Notes: generated by a model from the letters alone, not told the origin. Shown: positions 1 to 11,106, numbered from the stretch's first letter. The stretch is 29,602 nt of DNA from Rhizoclosmatium globosum (GCA_002104985.1 MCGO01000343.1:1-29602); one strand, 5' to 3'. Made by a program: numbers and translations.

Positions 1-1318
1 TGCAGACAGGATCTAGTTTATATAATCGAAGCAATAGCCTTGCATCTGTTGCTTCGACCCCATATTCGGCATCGTCAAGTACACAAAATTCTCCGTACGC
101 CCAGGCAATTCCTCAATTAACAAGATACAATGCAGACACGAGCTATGAAGGACAGCACCAGCAACATTATCCACGAACTTACTCCCATGACAGTCCCAAT
201 TATCAACCAGCGTCGCCACTACTGCCAAGCCGACCATTGAAACAGTTATTGGATGGGGAGCAGCCAAGTGGGAGTGCTCCACCTTACCCATATTCTCAAA
301 CACAAACTGTATATCATCAACAAGCACCACCCTACCCACATGGTCCTTATTTACATCATCAACCAGCTTACCAACATGAAAGTCATTATGTTTCAGATTC
401 TCGCTCAGCCTCACCATATATACCGGCTCCTGGAATTGGTTATACTAATACCCAAAGTTCAAGCCATCCTCCACATCAACCACAACGGCATCCATCAAAT
501 CCAGAGCAATACTATCCGCCCCAACTTCAGCATTACTCTCAACCTCTACCAGACCATCCGTATCGGAACGATCAATACCCTCCACCTCAACCGTATCACC
601 AAGAATTTCCGTATCAGTCACAAGCACAGCCACGATACAGCCCACAGCAACAAATGCCGCCACCCCCAAAACAAGAACAACACCCATACCCTCAAAGACA
701 ACCACAACCCTCAACTCGACCATCCCACCCTCTCCAACAAACAACAACAAACCCACAACCAACTCCAGCAACATCCCACCGCCCCATCCCTAACCCAAGC
801 ACAAAACGTCGCCGCGAAACATCCCGTCGATACCGCCTCACAAAACCCCAAATCGCATGCCTCTCAAAACTATTTGACATTGACCCGTCCCCCGTCAGCG
901 CCATGCACCTCCGCGTCGCAGAAGTAACAGGAATGCCACGGAAAGCCGTTCGCCTCTGGTTCCAAAACGCGCGCGCTCGGTTACGCCGCGAGGCCCGAAA
1001 CGCTGGATTCAGAGACCCAAGCACTCCTGCGGAACTGAAAAAGTATCAGTGGTTTCTTGCAGTGGAGGTGGTGAAGGGGCTATTGATGAGGATGGGGTTA
1101 GGAGTTATGATATTGAAGGGAGAGATGTGCCAGTCAAGAGTTTGATGCAGTCTGCAAAGGAGTTGAATGATGTGCTTGTAGAGTATACGGAAGGTGTTTT
1201 CGGTGTTGATCGCTTTGTTTCTGGGGGTGCTGGGATTGGCGCAAGTGGGAGTGGATCAAGGAATGACGACGATGATGAGGTAGACGAAGAAGAGGAGGAT
1301 GAGGAAGAAGAAGAGTGA
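1..1318 (+). CDS. Homeodomain transcription factor, 5'-truncated
   Basis: The frame is open from base 3, so the gene starts outside the window. The first ~265 visible residues are low complexity, rich in His, Gln, Pro, Tyr and Ser. A typical 60-residue homeodomain follows at about 805-1000: a basic arm (KRRRETSRRYR), then helix 3 with GMPRKAVRLWFQNARARLRR. The Phe20-Trp48 spacing is normal, so it is not a TALE homeodomain. The frame must change after the homeodomain to reach a strongly acidic Asp/Glu tail ending at 1318. A 59-nt intron (1043-1101, GTATCAG...GGGTTAG) does this in phase; a 20-nt GT-AG alternative (1043-1062) also fits but would be unusually short. The role is inferred to be DNA-binding regulation in the nucleus. 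It resembles the convergent neighbour (shared GMP, WFQN and x-P-S-P spacing), so the two are probably paralogues. The family call is firm; targets are unknown. Confidence 0.85.
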
Positions 1319-1516
1319 TATGGGGTATCACTGTATGTATTTGTAAATACTCATGTTTTTTTTGATATAGTCCGGATTTTGTAGTTACTTGTTGTTTAAT
1401 GAAGCTCATTCTTATCTGAAATTGTACTTATGTATTGAGAAAGAACACCCGAAATATGATACAAAAACAACTTTCGATTTTACAAACGAAGAAAACTGAA
1501 ATTGCAACGTTAACAA

Positions 1517-3002
1517 CTATTCGTTCAAGTCATCATTTCCATCCTCCAAATCCTCATCCTGTTTGTCCGAAGCCGCCGAACCAGACGCCTTCTTTCCCTG
1601 TCTCTGTTGCCTCACCAATTGCGCTCGTCGGTTCTGGAACCAATACAAAATCGATTTATGCGGCATTCCCAACTTTGCCGCCAACTCCTTCTTGTACGCT
1701 GGACTTGGAGTCTTGTTCTTCACAAATACTGATTCTAATACCCGCAATTGTTCTCGATTCGCGCGCAGACGTCTTTTAATGGGATTACCGTTCGCGTTCA
1801 GGAGAACAGGCCCATCGTCTTCGTCCTTATCTGGTGATTCGTTGTAGTTGGCATCATCGTCTGAAGAGGGGGATGACGAAGAAACAGAATCGGGTTCTAG
1901 TTGAGTTCGTATAGGGCTTGGTACACGCGTCACGGGAGCGCTATGTTGGGTGGTGCTTTGTTGTTGAGTCTGTTGGTGATTTGTTGCTGCAATGCTTGAT
2001 GTTGTTGCTGTTGCTGCAAACGCTCCTGATGCATTCGCTGCTCTTGACGGAATAACGCAATTTGAGGATCTTGTTCCATGCGGTTTTGGGGAACATTGTG
2101 TGGACGGTGTTGAGCACGATGCGATGCTGATACTGCTGAAGGAGGTACAATAATTTGATGTCGATGGCCTTGTTGTTGGTTGGTGTTTATCACAACAGGA
2201 GAGGGCGACGATGCAAAGACTGGTGCACTATTTGTGCGAACATGGTGAACACGTCGGTGGATCGCGTGGTGAAATTGTGGCGGTTGTTGGTTACTAGGCG
2301 CATATTGCGATTGCTGCTCTCTTGGGTACATTGGACCTGGAAGCTGGCGCTCAGTGAGAGGAGCTGGAATTTCTACATAAGTTACTCCATTATGCGGTTG
2401 CTGAGGGTGTTGCTGAGGATGGTAACGGTATTGTATTTGTGGCATGGTTGTTTGAGGTGATGAGTCCACACTGTTTGAAGGTCCACCAACAAGATAAGGA
2501 GTACTTGGGGCTGAGCTGATACTGGAACCATTACTGTCCATGGACGAAGTTTTACGATGCGTTGGAGTAACAGGTGCGTTGTAGATCAAATGAGATTGAG
2601 ATCGCTGGTGAATAGGCGCTTGTGGTGGTGGCATCACAGGTTGGACTGAACTCGAAGAGTTACGAAAATAAGCTGGACTGTCCACGGAATAGCTCTTCTT
2701 ATGCATGCCATGGAACACATGGCGTTGATGTGGTGATTGAAAGTGAGGGGACTGCTGAGTCAGGTGAGGTGCGATGGATGATGTGGGAGATGGCAAAGCA
2801 GAAAGAAGGGCGGAGATGGATGGCAGCCGAACAGACATTGGCGCTGATGGCGCCGCCATCTCCACCACCGGAGTTGCATCCTCCTTCTTTTGCGCAAGTC
2901 CCAAGAGCAAACTAGAAAGAAAGAGAAGACAGCGTTAGTCAAGAGGGATAATGTGGTGCACACTCAATCAATCCACCCAATCTTATATCGGCTCCCCGAC
3001 AT
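1517..3002 (-). CDS. Homeodomain transcription factor with Gln/Ser/Pro-rich N-terminus (frame break before homeodomain)
   Basis: The main reading frame (2910 down to 1930) encodes a Ser/Pro/Gln/His-rich region ending in a Gln-rich tract. The homeodomain lies in another frame (1933 down to 1517): KRRLRANREQLRVLE, then GMPHKSILYWFQNRRAQL, with normal 60-residue spacing and an acidic tail. The frames join if 2021-1987 is a 35-nt intron (GTTTGC...TTGCAG), or if the CAA/CAG tract holds an indel; I cannot decide. A strong acceptor (CTAAC branch site, then a pyrimidine tract and CTAG at 2913-2912) shows an upstream exon. An ATG at 3002 joins in frame through intron 2976-2912, giving MSGSRYKIG as the start. 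If that exon is non-coding, the first internal ATG is at 2859. Inferred nuclear regulator, convergent with and probably paralogous to the homeobox gene at the left edge. Confidence 0.72.
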
Positions 3003-3022
3003 CTTGCCTTATCCTCAATGCA

Positions 3023-3589
3023 TCAGGAAACCAGTATATCCAACCATTCCATCGCATCATCTACAACTTCATCCGGTGAGACACTAATCAGGTATCCTCC
3101 AGACTGGAAAAATTCATTCCGCACCACTCGCTTACTCGATTCAATCTACAGGATCCAAGGCATACCTGCAAGCATCAAGTTCCTGCTTAGCTTCCACGCC
3201 CGAATGTCCAATCACTAACGTCGACAATGCAGGCTTATGGACTTGTGGCTGGTATGATAGGATCGGTTCTGTAGTCTCTTCCTCCTGACGCATGGGCTCA
3301 TCGTCCATGTACACTCGATGCATTGATATGATACTCGTCTTAGATCGTAGAGTGGGATAACCGAAGGTTGTGTGGCTGCTTGAGAGTTGGAGAATGGGGG
3401 GTGCGTGCTGACTCGAGTCGTTTGGCAGACGAGTTGAAATTTTTTCAGTTTGTGTCCCTCCTGAAACGAGCTTCTGGGCCGCCAGATGCATCTCCATCTC
3501 TGTTTGTGTGATCAATGGATGCAGACACTGAGAAATGAAAAATAGAAAGGAAGAAACGTTGTAACAGTTGTGGAAAGCTCCCCCTTCAT
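3023..3589 (-). CDS. Unidentified protein-coding gene
   Basis: I do not recognise this protein. A 38-nt intron (3565-3528, ending TTTTTCATTTCTCAG) would join a short first exon from ATG 3589 (MKGELSTT) to a frame running 3527 to about 3160. That frame is hydrophilic, includes MEMHLAAQKLVSGGTQ and ends near AKQELDAC. A second coding-looking stretch in another frame (SSKRVVRNEFF, then DEVVDDAMEWLDILVS) ends at TGA 3025-3023. A 31-nt GT-AG interval (3165-3135) joins the two in phase, but a one-base error would serve as well. No signal peptide, membrane segment or known motif is visible. It lies just upstream of the homeobox gene on the same strand and could instead be 5' exons of that gene: an intron 3165-2912 would also be in phase, which is a real alternative. 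Confidence 0.4.
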
Positions 3590-4378
3590 GTGGATAAAAA
3601 CCGTTCGTGGCTTGTTGTAAGCAAGGCCGAAAAACTTAAAACCAGTAGTAACTGTTCACTCTCAATTTCTCAGATTGTAAAATATTAAAGTATTTATTAG
3701 AAATCCTCGTTTCTGAACTGAAACATTTTGAATGCGGAGCTATTCCCGCCTCCCAAGCCCAATTACGAAAAACGTGACAACACGAAACCCTCGTGCAACA
3801 ACTTGTTTGTGTCGGAGCGGCTGCACTCAACAACGATCCCTTCACCATTATTATAAGCAGCCTCCTGTCCTATCGATAACAACGTCCGGTTCCATCCCGG
3901 CAAGATAATTACTTTCCAACGAATTCCATTCCCAAATAGTGCCAAAGCAGAAGCTGAACAGTGTCCTCTCCATGAGTTCAGTTGCTTGATTATGGTAGCT
4001 TTTGAGATTTGGAATGAACGCATTGTGGGCACTGGAATAATGATAGCATTGCATTTGTTCAATGTAGCAGGAAAAACATGTTATAACGTGCATTATGAAT
4101 AATCTTGCACAAGTTCCCCGTTTAAAGTCTATTAAGAAAAAACAAACAAAACTGTAATGAGTTCTTACAAAGCGCAAAACAATGTGATAAACAACTCATA
4201 TGGTTGCGATATTTTATAGATATAGATAAATGAAAGAAAAAGGACACAAATGGAAACCCCACGAGACGAACGAAACTCAACATACACCCAATCATACTCT
4301 ACTCACAAAACCAACCCAACCCCAAAATACATGGCACATAGATGCAAGAAAAAAACTCATCAAACAGAAACCTTAAAA
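3590..4378. other. Gene-poor intergenic stretch
   Basis: About 790 bases between the unidentified gene and the PP2A subunit. It is A/T-rich, especially 4080-4380. Only short unremarkable ORFs occur; the longest (minus strand 4062-3763, 99 codons) has no motif I know. It should hold the promoter of the unidentified gene and the 3' end of the PP2A gene. Confidence 0.6.
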
Positions 4379-7300
4379 TCAGACATCTGCCAACTTCTTA
4401 TCTGCCAATCCATCCACTGTATCAACTGAAGCAACTGCAGCAGCAGCAGCCACCTGATCCTCATCATCCGTGACTTCACCTTCATCTGCCGAATCAACTT
4501 CTGCAGGCGCACTTAACTCTCGATAGGCCTTTTCACTAAATTTGCTCCAGCCCCTACGAATCACAAATGTCAGACACACAAACCTCATATCAATATCGTA
4601 AAAAAACTACTCAACTGCAACTTGTACCGCTTCACGACATTCTCCAAATCCATAACAACCTCGAATCCACCTCCAATACCACTTCCGTCGTCCTCCTCTT
4701 TGCGTTTCGTTTCAGCAGAGGAGGTAGAAGATACTTCTTCCTCCGTCCAGACTTCATCGCGCATCCGGAACCCAACATCTGTGCTTCGTCGGATGTTTTC
4801 AACGTGCTTTCGGGAGTCAAGGAGGAGATCCAAAAAGAGCCCTGATGCATGTCGGTTTCGCTTCAAGTCCATCAATGTTAAGCTTGTTGCGTGGGGACGG
4901 ATCAAGTCCAAACTAAGCAAATACAATTTTGAGTATTTGCGACAAAAAAAAATAAGGTTTACCAATAAACTTACATCATGGAGAAGAAGTCGAAAACGCT
5001 GTACTGCTCAGGAAGCCGCATATGCTGATGCTCCCAAAACGTTTCCAGCTCGAGGAGACTCAACACACCATCCCCATCCAAATCAAGTATCCGGAACCAA
5101 TACTCTAATGCACTGTCTGTAGTTTTATCTTCTACAGACAAAATAAATGCTGTAAAAGACCCCCAATCAGTTAGGGTTTCCAAAAGATATAAAAAAAGCA
5201 ACATACCTATAAACTCTTTATACCCTAAACACCGCACAGTCTCCCCCGCAGTACCAGCAGCATGCCCAGCAACTTCTCCCGCATCCACATTCACACCAAA
5301 ACACTCCACAATCCTTGCAAGAGCCGCATGACTCAACGCACGGCGTCCATACAACTCCAAATCATAGATCGTCAGTACCATATCCCGATCCCGATCCAAC
5401 TCCCAAAACTTGCAGTAGATAACGTAAAAGTCCTTGTATGAAAACACGGAGGGGATGGATGCGCCTAGGGAATTTGTTGCGGATTCGAGGTTTATGAGGA
5501 GGCTTGCAATGTGGGAGGTTCGGATATCGCGGAGAGTTAGCCGGTTACGACCGTGACGGGGCGTGAGGTAGAGGAGACGTGAGATGACTGTTTCAGCTGT
5601 ATTTTTGTGTCGTGTTAGAAATAGGGTGAACAAAGTTTTGAGATGTAAAGGGGGAAACGTAACTGAATCGTGCTTGGAAAGCAGGACTAGATGCAAGGAA
5701 TTCAAAGGCGGTGTGAGTTGACAGAACGTCTTCAACAATGATGCGGAAGTCATCGTCGCACACCCAATTCCTGTCGCCGTTTGCTTTCAAGACCTCAAAT
5801 GTGAAAGCATCTGTGTCTGGGTATATATGCTGATAAACGCCCACCATGAACCGATGGAACTGATCCCATCCGATGGTTTTTGCGTCTTCTGGGTTTGAGG
5901 AGGGATGTGACTCGAGGATTCGTTTGTGAACTGCGAACGCCAGGTGTCGTGGGAGATTGCAAGTTGACAAAACAGGGCCTAATTCTTCCCGCTTGAAGCG
6001 TTTCGAGCAAGGTTGATCAGGAACTGTGACAAGGGATACTGAAGTGGTTGTAGAGATTTCACTGGCGATACTGAGTGTCATAGGATCCTCTTTTTGAGGT
6101 TGTTCAGAGTATGGTGGTAAAGGCGTTGGGAAAAACAAAGGCCGACAAAGTGACAAGATGTTTGCTGTTAGTGTTTGGCGTTCTTGAGGTGTTGGTTTAG
6201 GTCTGAATTGCAGTTTCGGAATGACATTGATTTGAGTCGCTGAGGTAGGTTCAGCGGCTGAGGCAATAATTGGAGAAATTGTGGTTGTCATGGCATCTTG
6301 AAGGGATTCAATCAATTTGTCATTAGTGCTATTGGATTCTATAGTGGGTTCATCCTTTGTTGATGTGGTTGTGGCTGAGGCATCGGCCGAGGCAGATTCT
6401 AATCTAGGGACTGAATTGTTTGCTGAAATAATGGTAGTATCCTCAAGAAGCGAGGCGACACTGTCGACTTCAACGGATGATTCAAGAGGGGTTATGAGAG
6501 GTCCGATTGTTGACGGAATATGAACGATATTATCAGTTGGAGCTTCAATAGCATCAGATAAAGATTCTGAAGAATCCACAGATGGTGCGTCGGATACTGT
6601 CGTCTCGATAATGGCAGAGTCGATTTGTTTAAGGGGCAATGCAGCCTCATCTCCATCAATCAAGACTACAGGATCCACGATAACTGTACCAATAGAGTCA
6701 CTAAATAGTACAGCAGACTCCTCGGTGGAAATGATAATGACTGTGTTGTCCTTGTGATTGAGAGACGAGTCTAAATTGGGACAACAATCAGTCAGTTATT
6801 GGAGAGCAGAAAACATCATACCAGCCAAGTCTCCAGACGTTTCGATTACTGGTTCTTCTGAGGAAAGCAGCTCATCTGGAGAGGCAGGTGAACAGACTGG
6901 AGTTGGAAGAACAATCTCCTCTTCAACTGCAGCAGAAGGGGAAGGCGAGTCCGAGCCCAAGTCATCACTTCCATCATTTGTGTAGACAACATTAGCGAGT
7001 GGAGATCGAAAGAGTGAAGGCACTGAGGCTGGCGGGATATGTGATACAGTTGTGGTATCCTCCTCAGGCGGCGACACCACAACCACCACAGGATTCGAGT
7101 CGTCTTCAACATCGCTGTCATCGCTGTCGTTTGGCGGTGGAGTTGGAGTAGCGCGAATGAGATTTGAGATTGGCGACAGGATGCGCTGCGGGATTGACGA
7201 GAAGGAGAAGCGCTGGGCCAATTGGGGCGTTGTTGAGGTATTTGACTGATTGATATTGTTTGATTGGGTGGACGTCGAAGTAGAAGTAGAAGTTGCGGAC

Positions 7301-7815
7301 AGGGCATCGTCGTTGTTCGCCAAAGAAGAGGTTGAAGTTGAAGTTGATGTTGAGGGTGTCAAGGGCGAGTCCTCCGAATCAGAGTGCGACTGCGACTGCG
7401 ACTGCGACACAAGCACCGACGACGACGTGGTCACAGACACGCGCGACACGACTGGAAGAGACCCGGTCTTGCTCGGCGGCGGCGGCGTGGCGGATGGCGA
7501 CGGCGACCGTTGAAAGTCGAGTGAGTTGCGCGGCTGGAACTGGCTGCTACTGCTACTACTACTAGTACTGCTACTAGTGCTAGCACTGTGCCCTAACCCA
7601 CTAGGACTTAATCCACTGCCTGATCCACCCCCGTTCGAAAACAACTTGGTTGCAAGCGCTGCTAGTCGGGACGGCGATGCACTTCGAAGCCCCGGCGCTT
7701 CAAAGTGCGAATTGCGCCGTGGTGACGATTCCGCAGACACGGACGGACTCGGCGATCCGGACGAAGGCGGTGGCGGTGATGGTGTTTTCGACGGCGAGGT
7801 CAACCATTTGAGCAT
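4379..7815 (-). CDS. PP2A regulatory subunit B''-type (PPP2R3-like), six exons
   Basis: Predicted targeting and Ca2+-responsive subunit of protein phosphatase 2A. Exons: 7815-6822, 6770-5664, 5596-5207, 5149-4975, 4912-4616 and 4553-4379, about 1045 residues. The first ~570 residues are disordered (Ser/Thr/Pro-rich, then acidic). The conserved part begins near LPRHLAFAVHKRILES. It has two EF-hands: a degenerate one around residues 766-778 (ELDRDRDMVLTIYDLELY) and a canonical loop near 853-864 (DLDGDGVLSLLE). The C-terminus, GWSKFSEKAYREL, matches the family's W-x-x-F-x-x-x-x-Y end. The start is the ATG giving MLKWLTSPSKTP. The last intron's donor is ambiguous: 4615 (GTTGAG, chosen), 4621 and 4627 all keep frame. 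Intron 5206-5150 is 57 nt with no stop, so it could be misread as exon. The gene is divergent from the chitinase gene with 115 bp between starts. Confidence 0.9.
7385..7408. repeat. Hexanucleotide microsatellite (TGCGAC)x4 in coding sequence
   Basis: Four perfect TGCGAC units lie inside exon 1 of the PP2A B'' gene, encoding alternating Ser-Gln on the minus strand. Neighbouring triplet and hexamer runs (about 7275-7295, 7328-7350 and 7545-7580) encode Ser/Thr tracts. All units are multiples of three, so length changes would keep the frame. Confidence 0.9.
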
Positions 7816-7930
7816 CTTTCTCCCCAAATCAAATAAGGCACAAATTAAGGGGTATTAAATAATTCTGTATTTAGTGTGTACGGATTCTCGGCCAATATTC
7901 CACCAATAATCAGCAATATTCTGGAAGGAA
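7816..7930. promoter_or_regulatory. Shared divergent promoter region, PP2A B'' / GH18
   Basis: Only 115 bases separate the two divergent start codons, so both 5' regions must fit here unless leaders overlap. No defined element was recognised. Inferred from layout only. Confidence 0.5.
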
Positions 7931-9483
7931 ATGGTTAGCAATCCACCATCTCAAGAAATCAAAACTCCTGTAGGGGATGCCCAGCAGCAACATAGGATCA
8001 AGCGAAACCGCAAAATAATTTTGATATCCGCAGCTGTGATCTTTGTTCTGGCCGGAGCTTCTGGTCTTACCGCTTACTTTCTCACCCGTCGTCATGAAGC
8101 TACAACTGAACCGCCAGTTCCAACATCAACAAACCTGTTGGAGACAAAGGCTTCATTCACATCATTAACTACTATTATGACAACGACAAGTTCAACAACT
8201 ACCACAACCACGGCAACACCCCTACCACCTGTTGTTCCAAAAGGACAATTAATTGGCTACTATGGCCAAAATGCAATTGCAAACGGTGTAGATATAGTGA
8301 AAGGTACAAATGGTAGAATCACCACACCTGCCGAATATCAAAAGTCACTCACAGAGTATTGTTCTTTGGGTATATCTCCCCTTCTGGAACAACTAATGTA
8401 GATCTAACTATCAACTTAGGTTTATACAATACTATCAATCTCGGGTTTCTAAATGCATTTGGTGGTGGGAACAAGACGTTTACGATTACGTTTGCTGGAT
8501 TTTCGGTCAGTAACTATGGTGGCGTTTATACGTATCGAGGAAAGCAACAAGAAACAAACCCACCGCAAGTCGTTCAAGGTTACATTAAGATTGGACAAGA
8601 CATCAAATCATGCCAAGCATCTGGAGTCAAAGTCATCTTATCATTAGGAGGAGACAAAGTCTCACCATACTCGTTTATACCCGGCGACGGCCTCGCATAT
8701 GCCCAACTATTTTACGATATGTTCCTCGAAGGCACATCTCCAATCCGTCCCTTCGGCCCCGACGTAATCCTCGATGGAATCGAACTAGACATTGAAAAAA
8801 ACGACCGCCCACCAATCTGGACTCCCGAAATGATTTCCCTCATCACACGACTCCGCGCCCTCTCCCCTTCCACAATCCTCGCAATCGTCCCACAATGCTT
8901 CTTAAACGGCGGCTCCAACAAAGACCTCAACGTCGGCGACGTGATCGCATCCACCACGAAACAAATCAACTACATCATCGTCCAATATTACAACAACCCC
9001 GTATGCTCATACCCCTTCGGCTTCAACTTTGCTACATGGAAGTCTCTGTACCCAGACCTTCCCATCGTGGTTGGACTCGCCGGGGACTGGACGTCCGCGA
9101 TTTCAGGAGGTTTTTTGCCGGCTGGTCAGTTACAAGCTGTGCATGATATGATTTCAGGGGATCCACAGTTCTTGGGGTATTCCGTGTATGATGTGTCGTC
9201 GTCGAACCCGCCTGCACGGGCATGGGATAATTCAACAGCAACTTTAGGGTCTTCACCGCCGCTGTCGTCGTATAGCCAGACGTTGCGGAATGTGTTGGAT
9301 GGGCAGATTATTGGAAGCGGGTTTGGACCGCAGGGGGAGGCTGTGAGTGAGACGCAGATGGCGATGCGGTGTGGAGGGACGTGGGTATCTGCGAATAACA
9401 CGTGTACCAACCGCGCGTGTACATCGAGCAGTCAGTGTCCTGCCAATCAAGAATGTTTTTGGTTCTTGTCGAGAACGTGTTGA
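7931..9483 (+). CDS. Membrane-anchored GH18 (class III chitinase-like) protein
   Basis: Two exons, 7931-8369 and 8420-9483 (50-nt intron GTATAT...CTTAG), about 500 residues. A cytosolic N-terminus with a basic stretch (RIKRNRK) leads into one membrane helix (IILISAAVIFVLAGASGLTAYF), then a Thr-rich stalk. This predicts a type II membrane protein with its catalytic domain outside. The GH18 barrel starts at LIGYYGQNA. The strand-4 motif is LDGIELDIE: catalytic Glu near residue 272 and the preceding Asp270 are present, but the first Asp of DxDxE is Glu268. FAGFS and ILSLGGD match strands 2 and 3. The C-terminus carries six cysteines in ~40 residues, which may be a small disulfide module. Likely role: cutting or remodelling chitin at the cell surface. 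Family is confident; activity is inferred. Confidence 0.88.
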
Positions 9484-9591
9484 TGCTATGGAAGTTCTTT
9501 CTTCTTGAATTACATGTTGATAATGAAGATAATCTGTGAAGTTCTTGCTTTCCGTATTTCGGGGAACTTCAAACAACATCAAACCAAAAAA

Positions 9592-11006
9592 ATGTTTTTC
9601 TCAACAACATTGCCAGACGAATGCAACAAATGCGCCGTTATTCTCCGCCAGTTTGTGCTTGACGGAAATGGAGGTGCATTCAATGCCGTGATTCCAAGCG
9701 ATGTGATCTGTGAGTAGTTGAACTGGTGTTGTGTTCAAACTGCTTACAGACCTACTTTCACAGCAAAGGCTCGCGGTATCGCTATTATCCAAGTTGTTCG
9801 TGCGGGACTCCATTACTCAGGCCGCTTTGGGTATTGCGCACTATGAGTGTCTATTGCCTTGTCTAACTTGAACCGGTACAACTCCACAGAACGGGTGTTG
9901 TCATCGCAAAGCTTCCTGATGGTACTTGGTCAGCACCGAGCGTAGTCAAAATGGGTGGAGTTGGTGTTGGATTCGTGATCGGAGGTGAGTGAATACAGCT
10001 TGCCTATGGATTACTGATTGGACTTCCTTTCGATACAGTCGAAACAACTGATCTTGTGCTTGTACTGAACACGGATGCGGCATTGGCGTCCTTCCTTCAA
10101 GGTGAAAACGTGACTCTTTCGGGCAACCTCTCGGGTGAGTTTTGGCACCATCAACCACAAATAAGCTGATTGACACTTAATGACAGTTGCTGCTGGTCCC
10201 ATTGGTCGTTCGGCAGAAGCGGGTGCTGCTTTGGTTGGTACACCAACTCCAATATTCTCGTATTCCCAATCGCGTGGACTTCTCGTTGGTGCCTCATTCG
10301 AAGGATCTGCCATCATGGAGGGACGTGACGCAAATGCTTCATTTTATGGCCGTACCATCTCAGCAAAGGAAATTTTGGCTGGTGTTATGCCAAAACCAGC
10401 TGCAGCGGCTGGGTTATACAAGTTGAGTACAGCCATATAGTAATGTACTGAAAATAGAATCTAAACGTATGGCTCAGAACTCTTGAGCTCCGCGCAGCTC
10501 AAGAAATTGCACAAGGAGCAGCACCCGTTTATCCAACTCCGCCAAGTTATGCGACAAGTGCAGCGAATGAAAAAACTCAAGGGAATCTTTTCAGCTCGTT
10601 CCATACACCGATTCCTCAGCCTGCAGAGCCTACTTCAACTCCTCCTCTTCCATACCGAGAAGATTTAATGGCACAAGCTCCACCAAACCCACCAGCATAT
10701 TCCAACGTTGTTGAAGCAATCCAAGAATCTGTTCCAGCTGTTGCGGTTGAGCGTCTCACTACCACTTCGTCATCATCATCGTCATCATCATCTCGCCCTC
10801 TTCCTGTACCGCCAACTGCAACAGGAGATCCTTCTTCTAATCTGTTTCTTGCACTTCACGATTATAACAGCGATGAGGCTGGAGACTTGTCTTTCAAAAG
10901 TGGTGACTGCATTCGCGTAACCCAAAGGAATGCCGACGGATGGTGGTACGGAACTTTGGAAAAGAAAGAGGGTACATTCCCGTCTACATTTGTTCGTCCT
11001 CTTTGA
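9592..11006 (+). CDS. SYLF-SH3 protein (Lsb3/Ysc84 type), six exons
   Basis: Exons 9592-9709, 9764-9830, 9890-9984, 10039-10134, 10187-10421 and 10478-11006 give 379 residues with every junction in phase (introns 52-59 nt). Residues ~1-215 form the SYLF lipid-binding domain. Recognisable pieces are ARGIAIIQVVRAG, PDGTWSAPS, GGVGVGFVIG, AAGPIGRSAEA, YSQSRGLLVGASFEGS and DANASFYG. A Pro/Ser/Thr-rich linker follows. The last ~55 residues are an SH3 domain with ALHDY, the WW pair (DGWWYG) and the PSTFV end. In yeast this family binds actin, Las17 and phosphoinositides at endocytic sites; the same cortical role is inferred here. Donor 10422 is GTTGAG, also used in the CCDC40 gene. It is convergent with the BAG gene, with 100 bp between stops. 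Confidence 0.93.
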
Positions 11007-11070
11007 GTTGAGTTTATAATGCGGAAAGGGAAAGTGGCGGTCAAAAACAAAAGTCATTGTTACTCAAGCA

Positions 11071-11076
11071 TTTATT
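11071..11076 (-). terminator. Polyadenylation hexamer AATAAA
   Basis: The minus strand reads AATAAA about 31 bases after the stop of the BAG-domain gene, at a normal spacing for 3' end formation. It lies inside the 100-bp gap to the convergent SYLF-SH3 gene. Confidence 0.5.
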
Positions 11077-11106
11077 GATAAAATCCCAATACTACTCCTA
11101 TATACT

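Noticed and set aside
3763..4062. 99-codon minus-strand ORF in the gene-poor stretch
   Set aside because: No motif, no splice partners and no neighbouring coding signal; kept only as an unremarkable ORF.
7052..7858. Several plus-strand ORFs opposite PP2A B'' exon 1
   Set aside because: They are Val/Glu/Asp- and Leu-rich shadows of Ser/Thr/Pro microsatellite coding on the minus strand.
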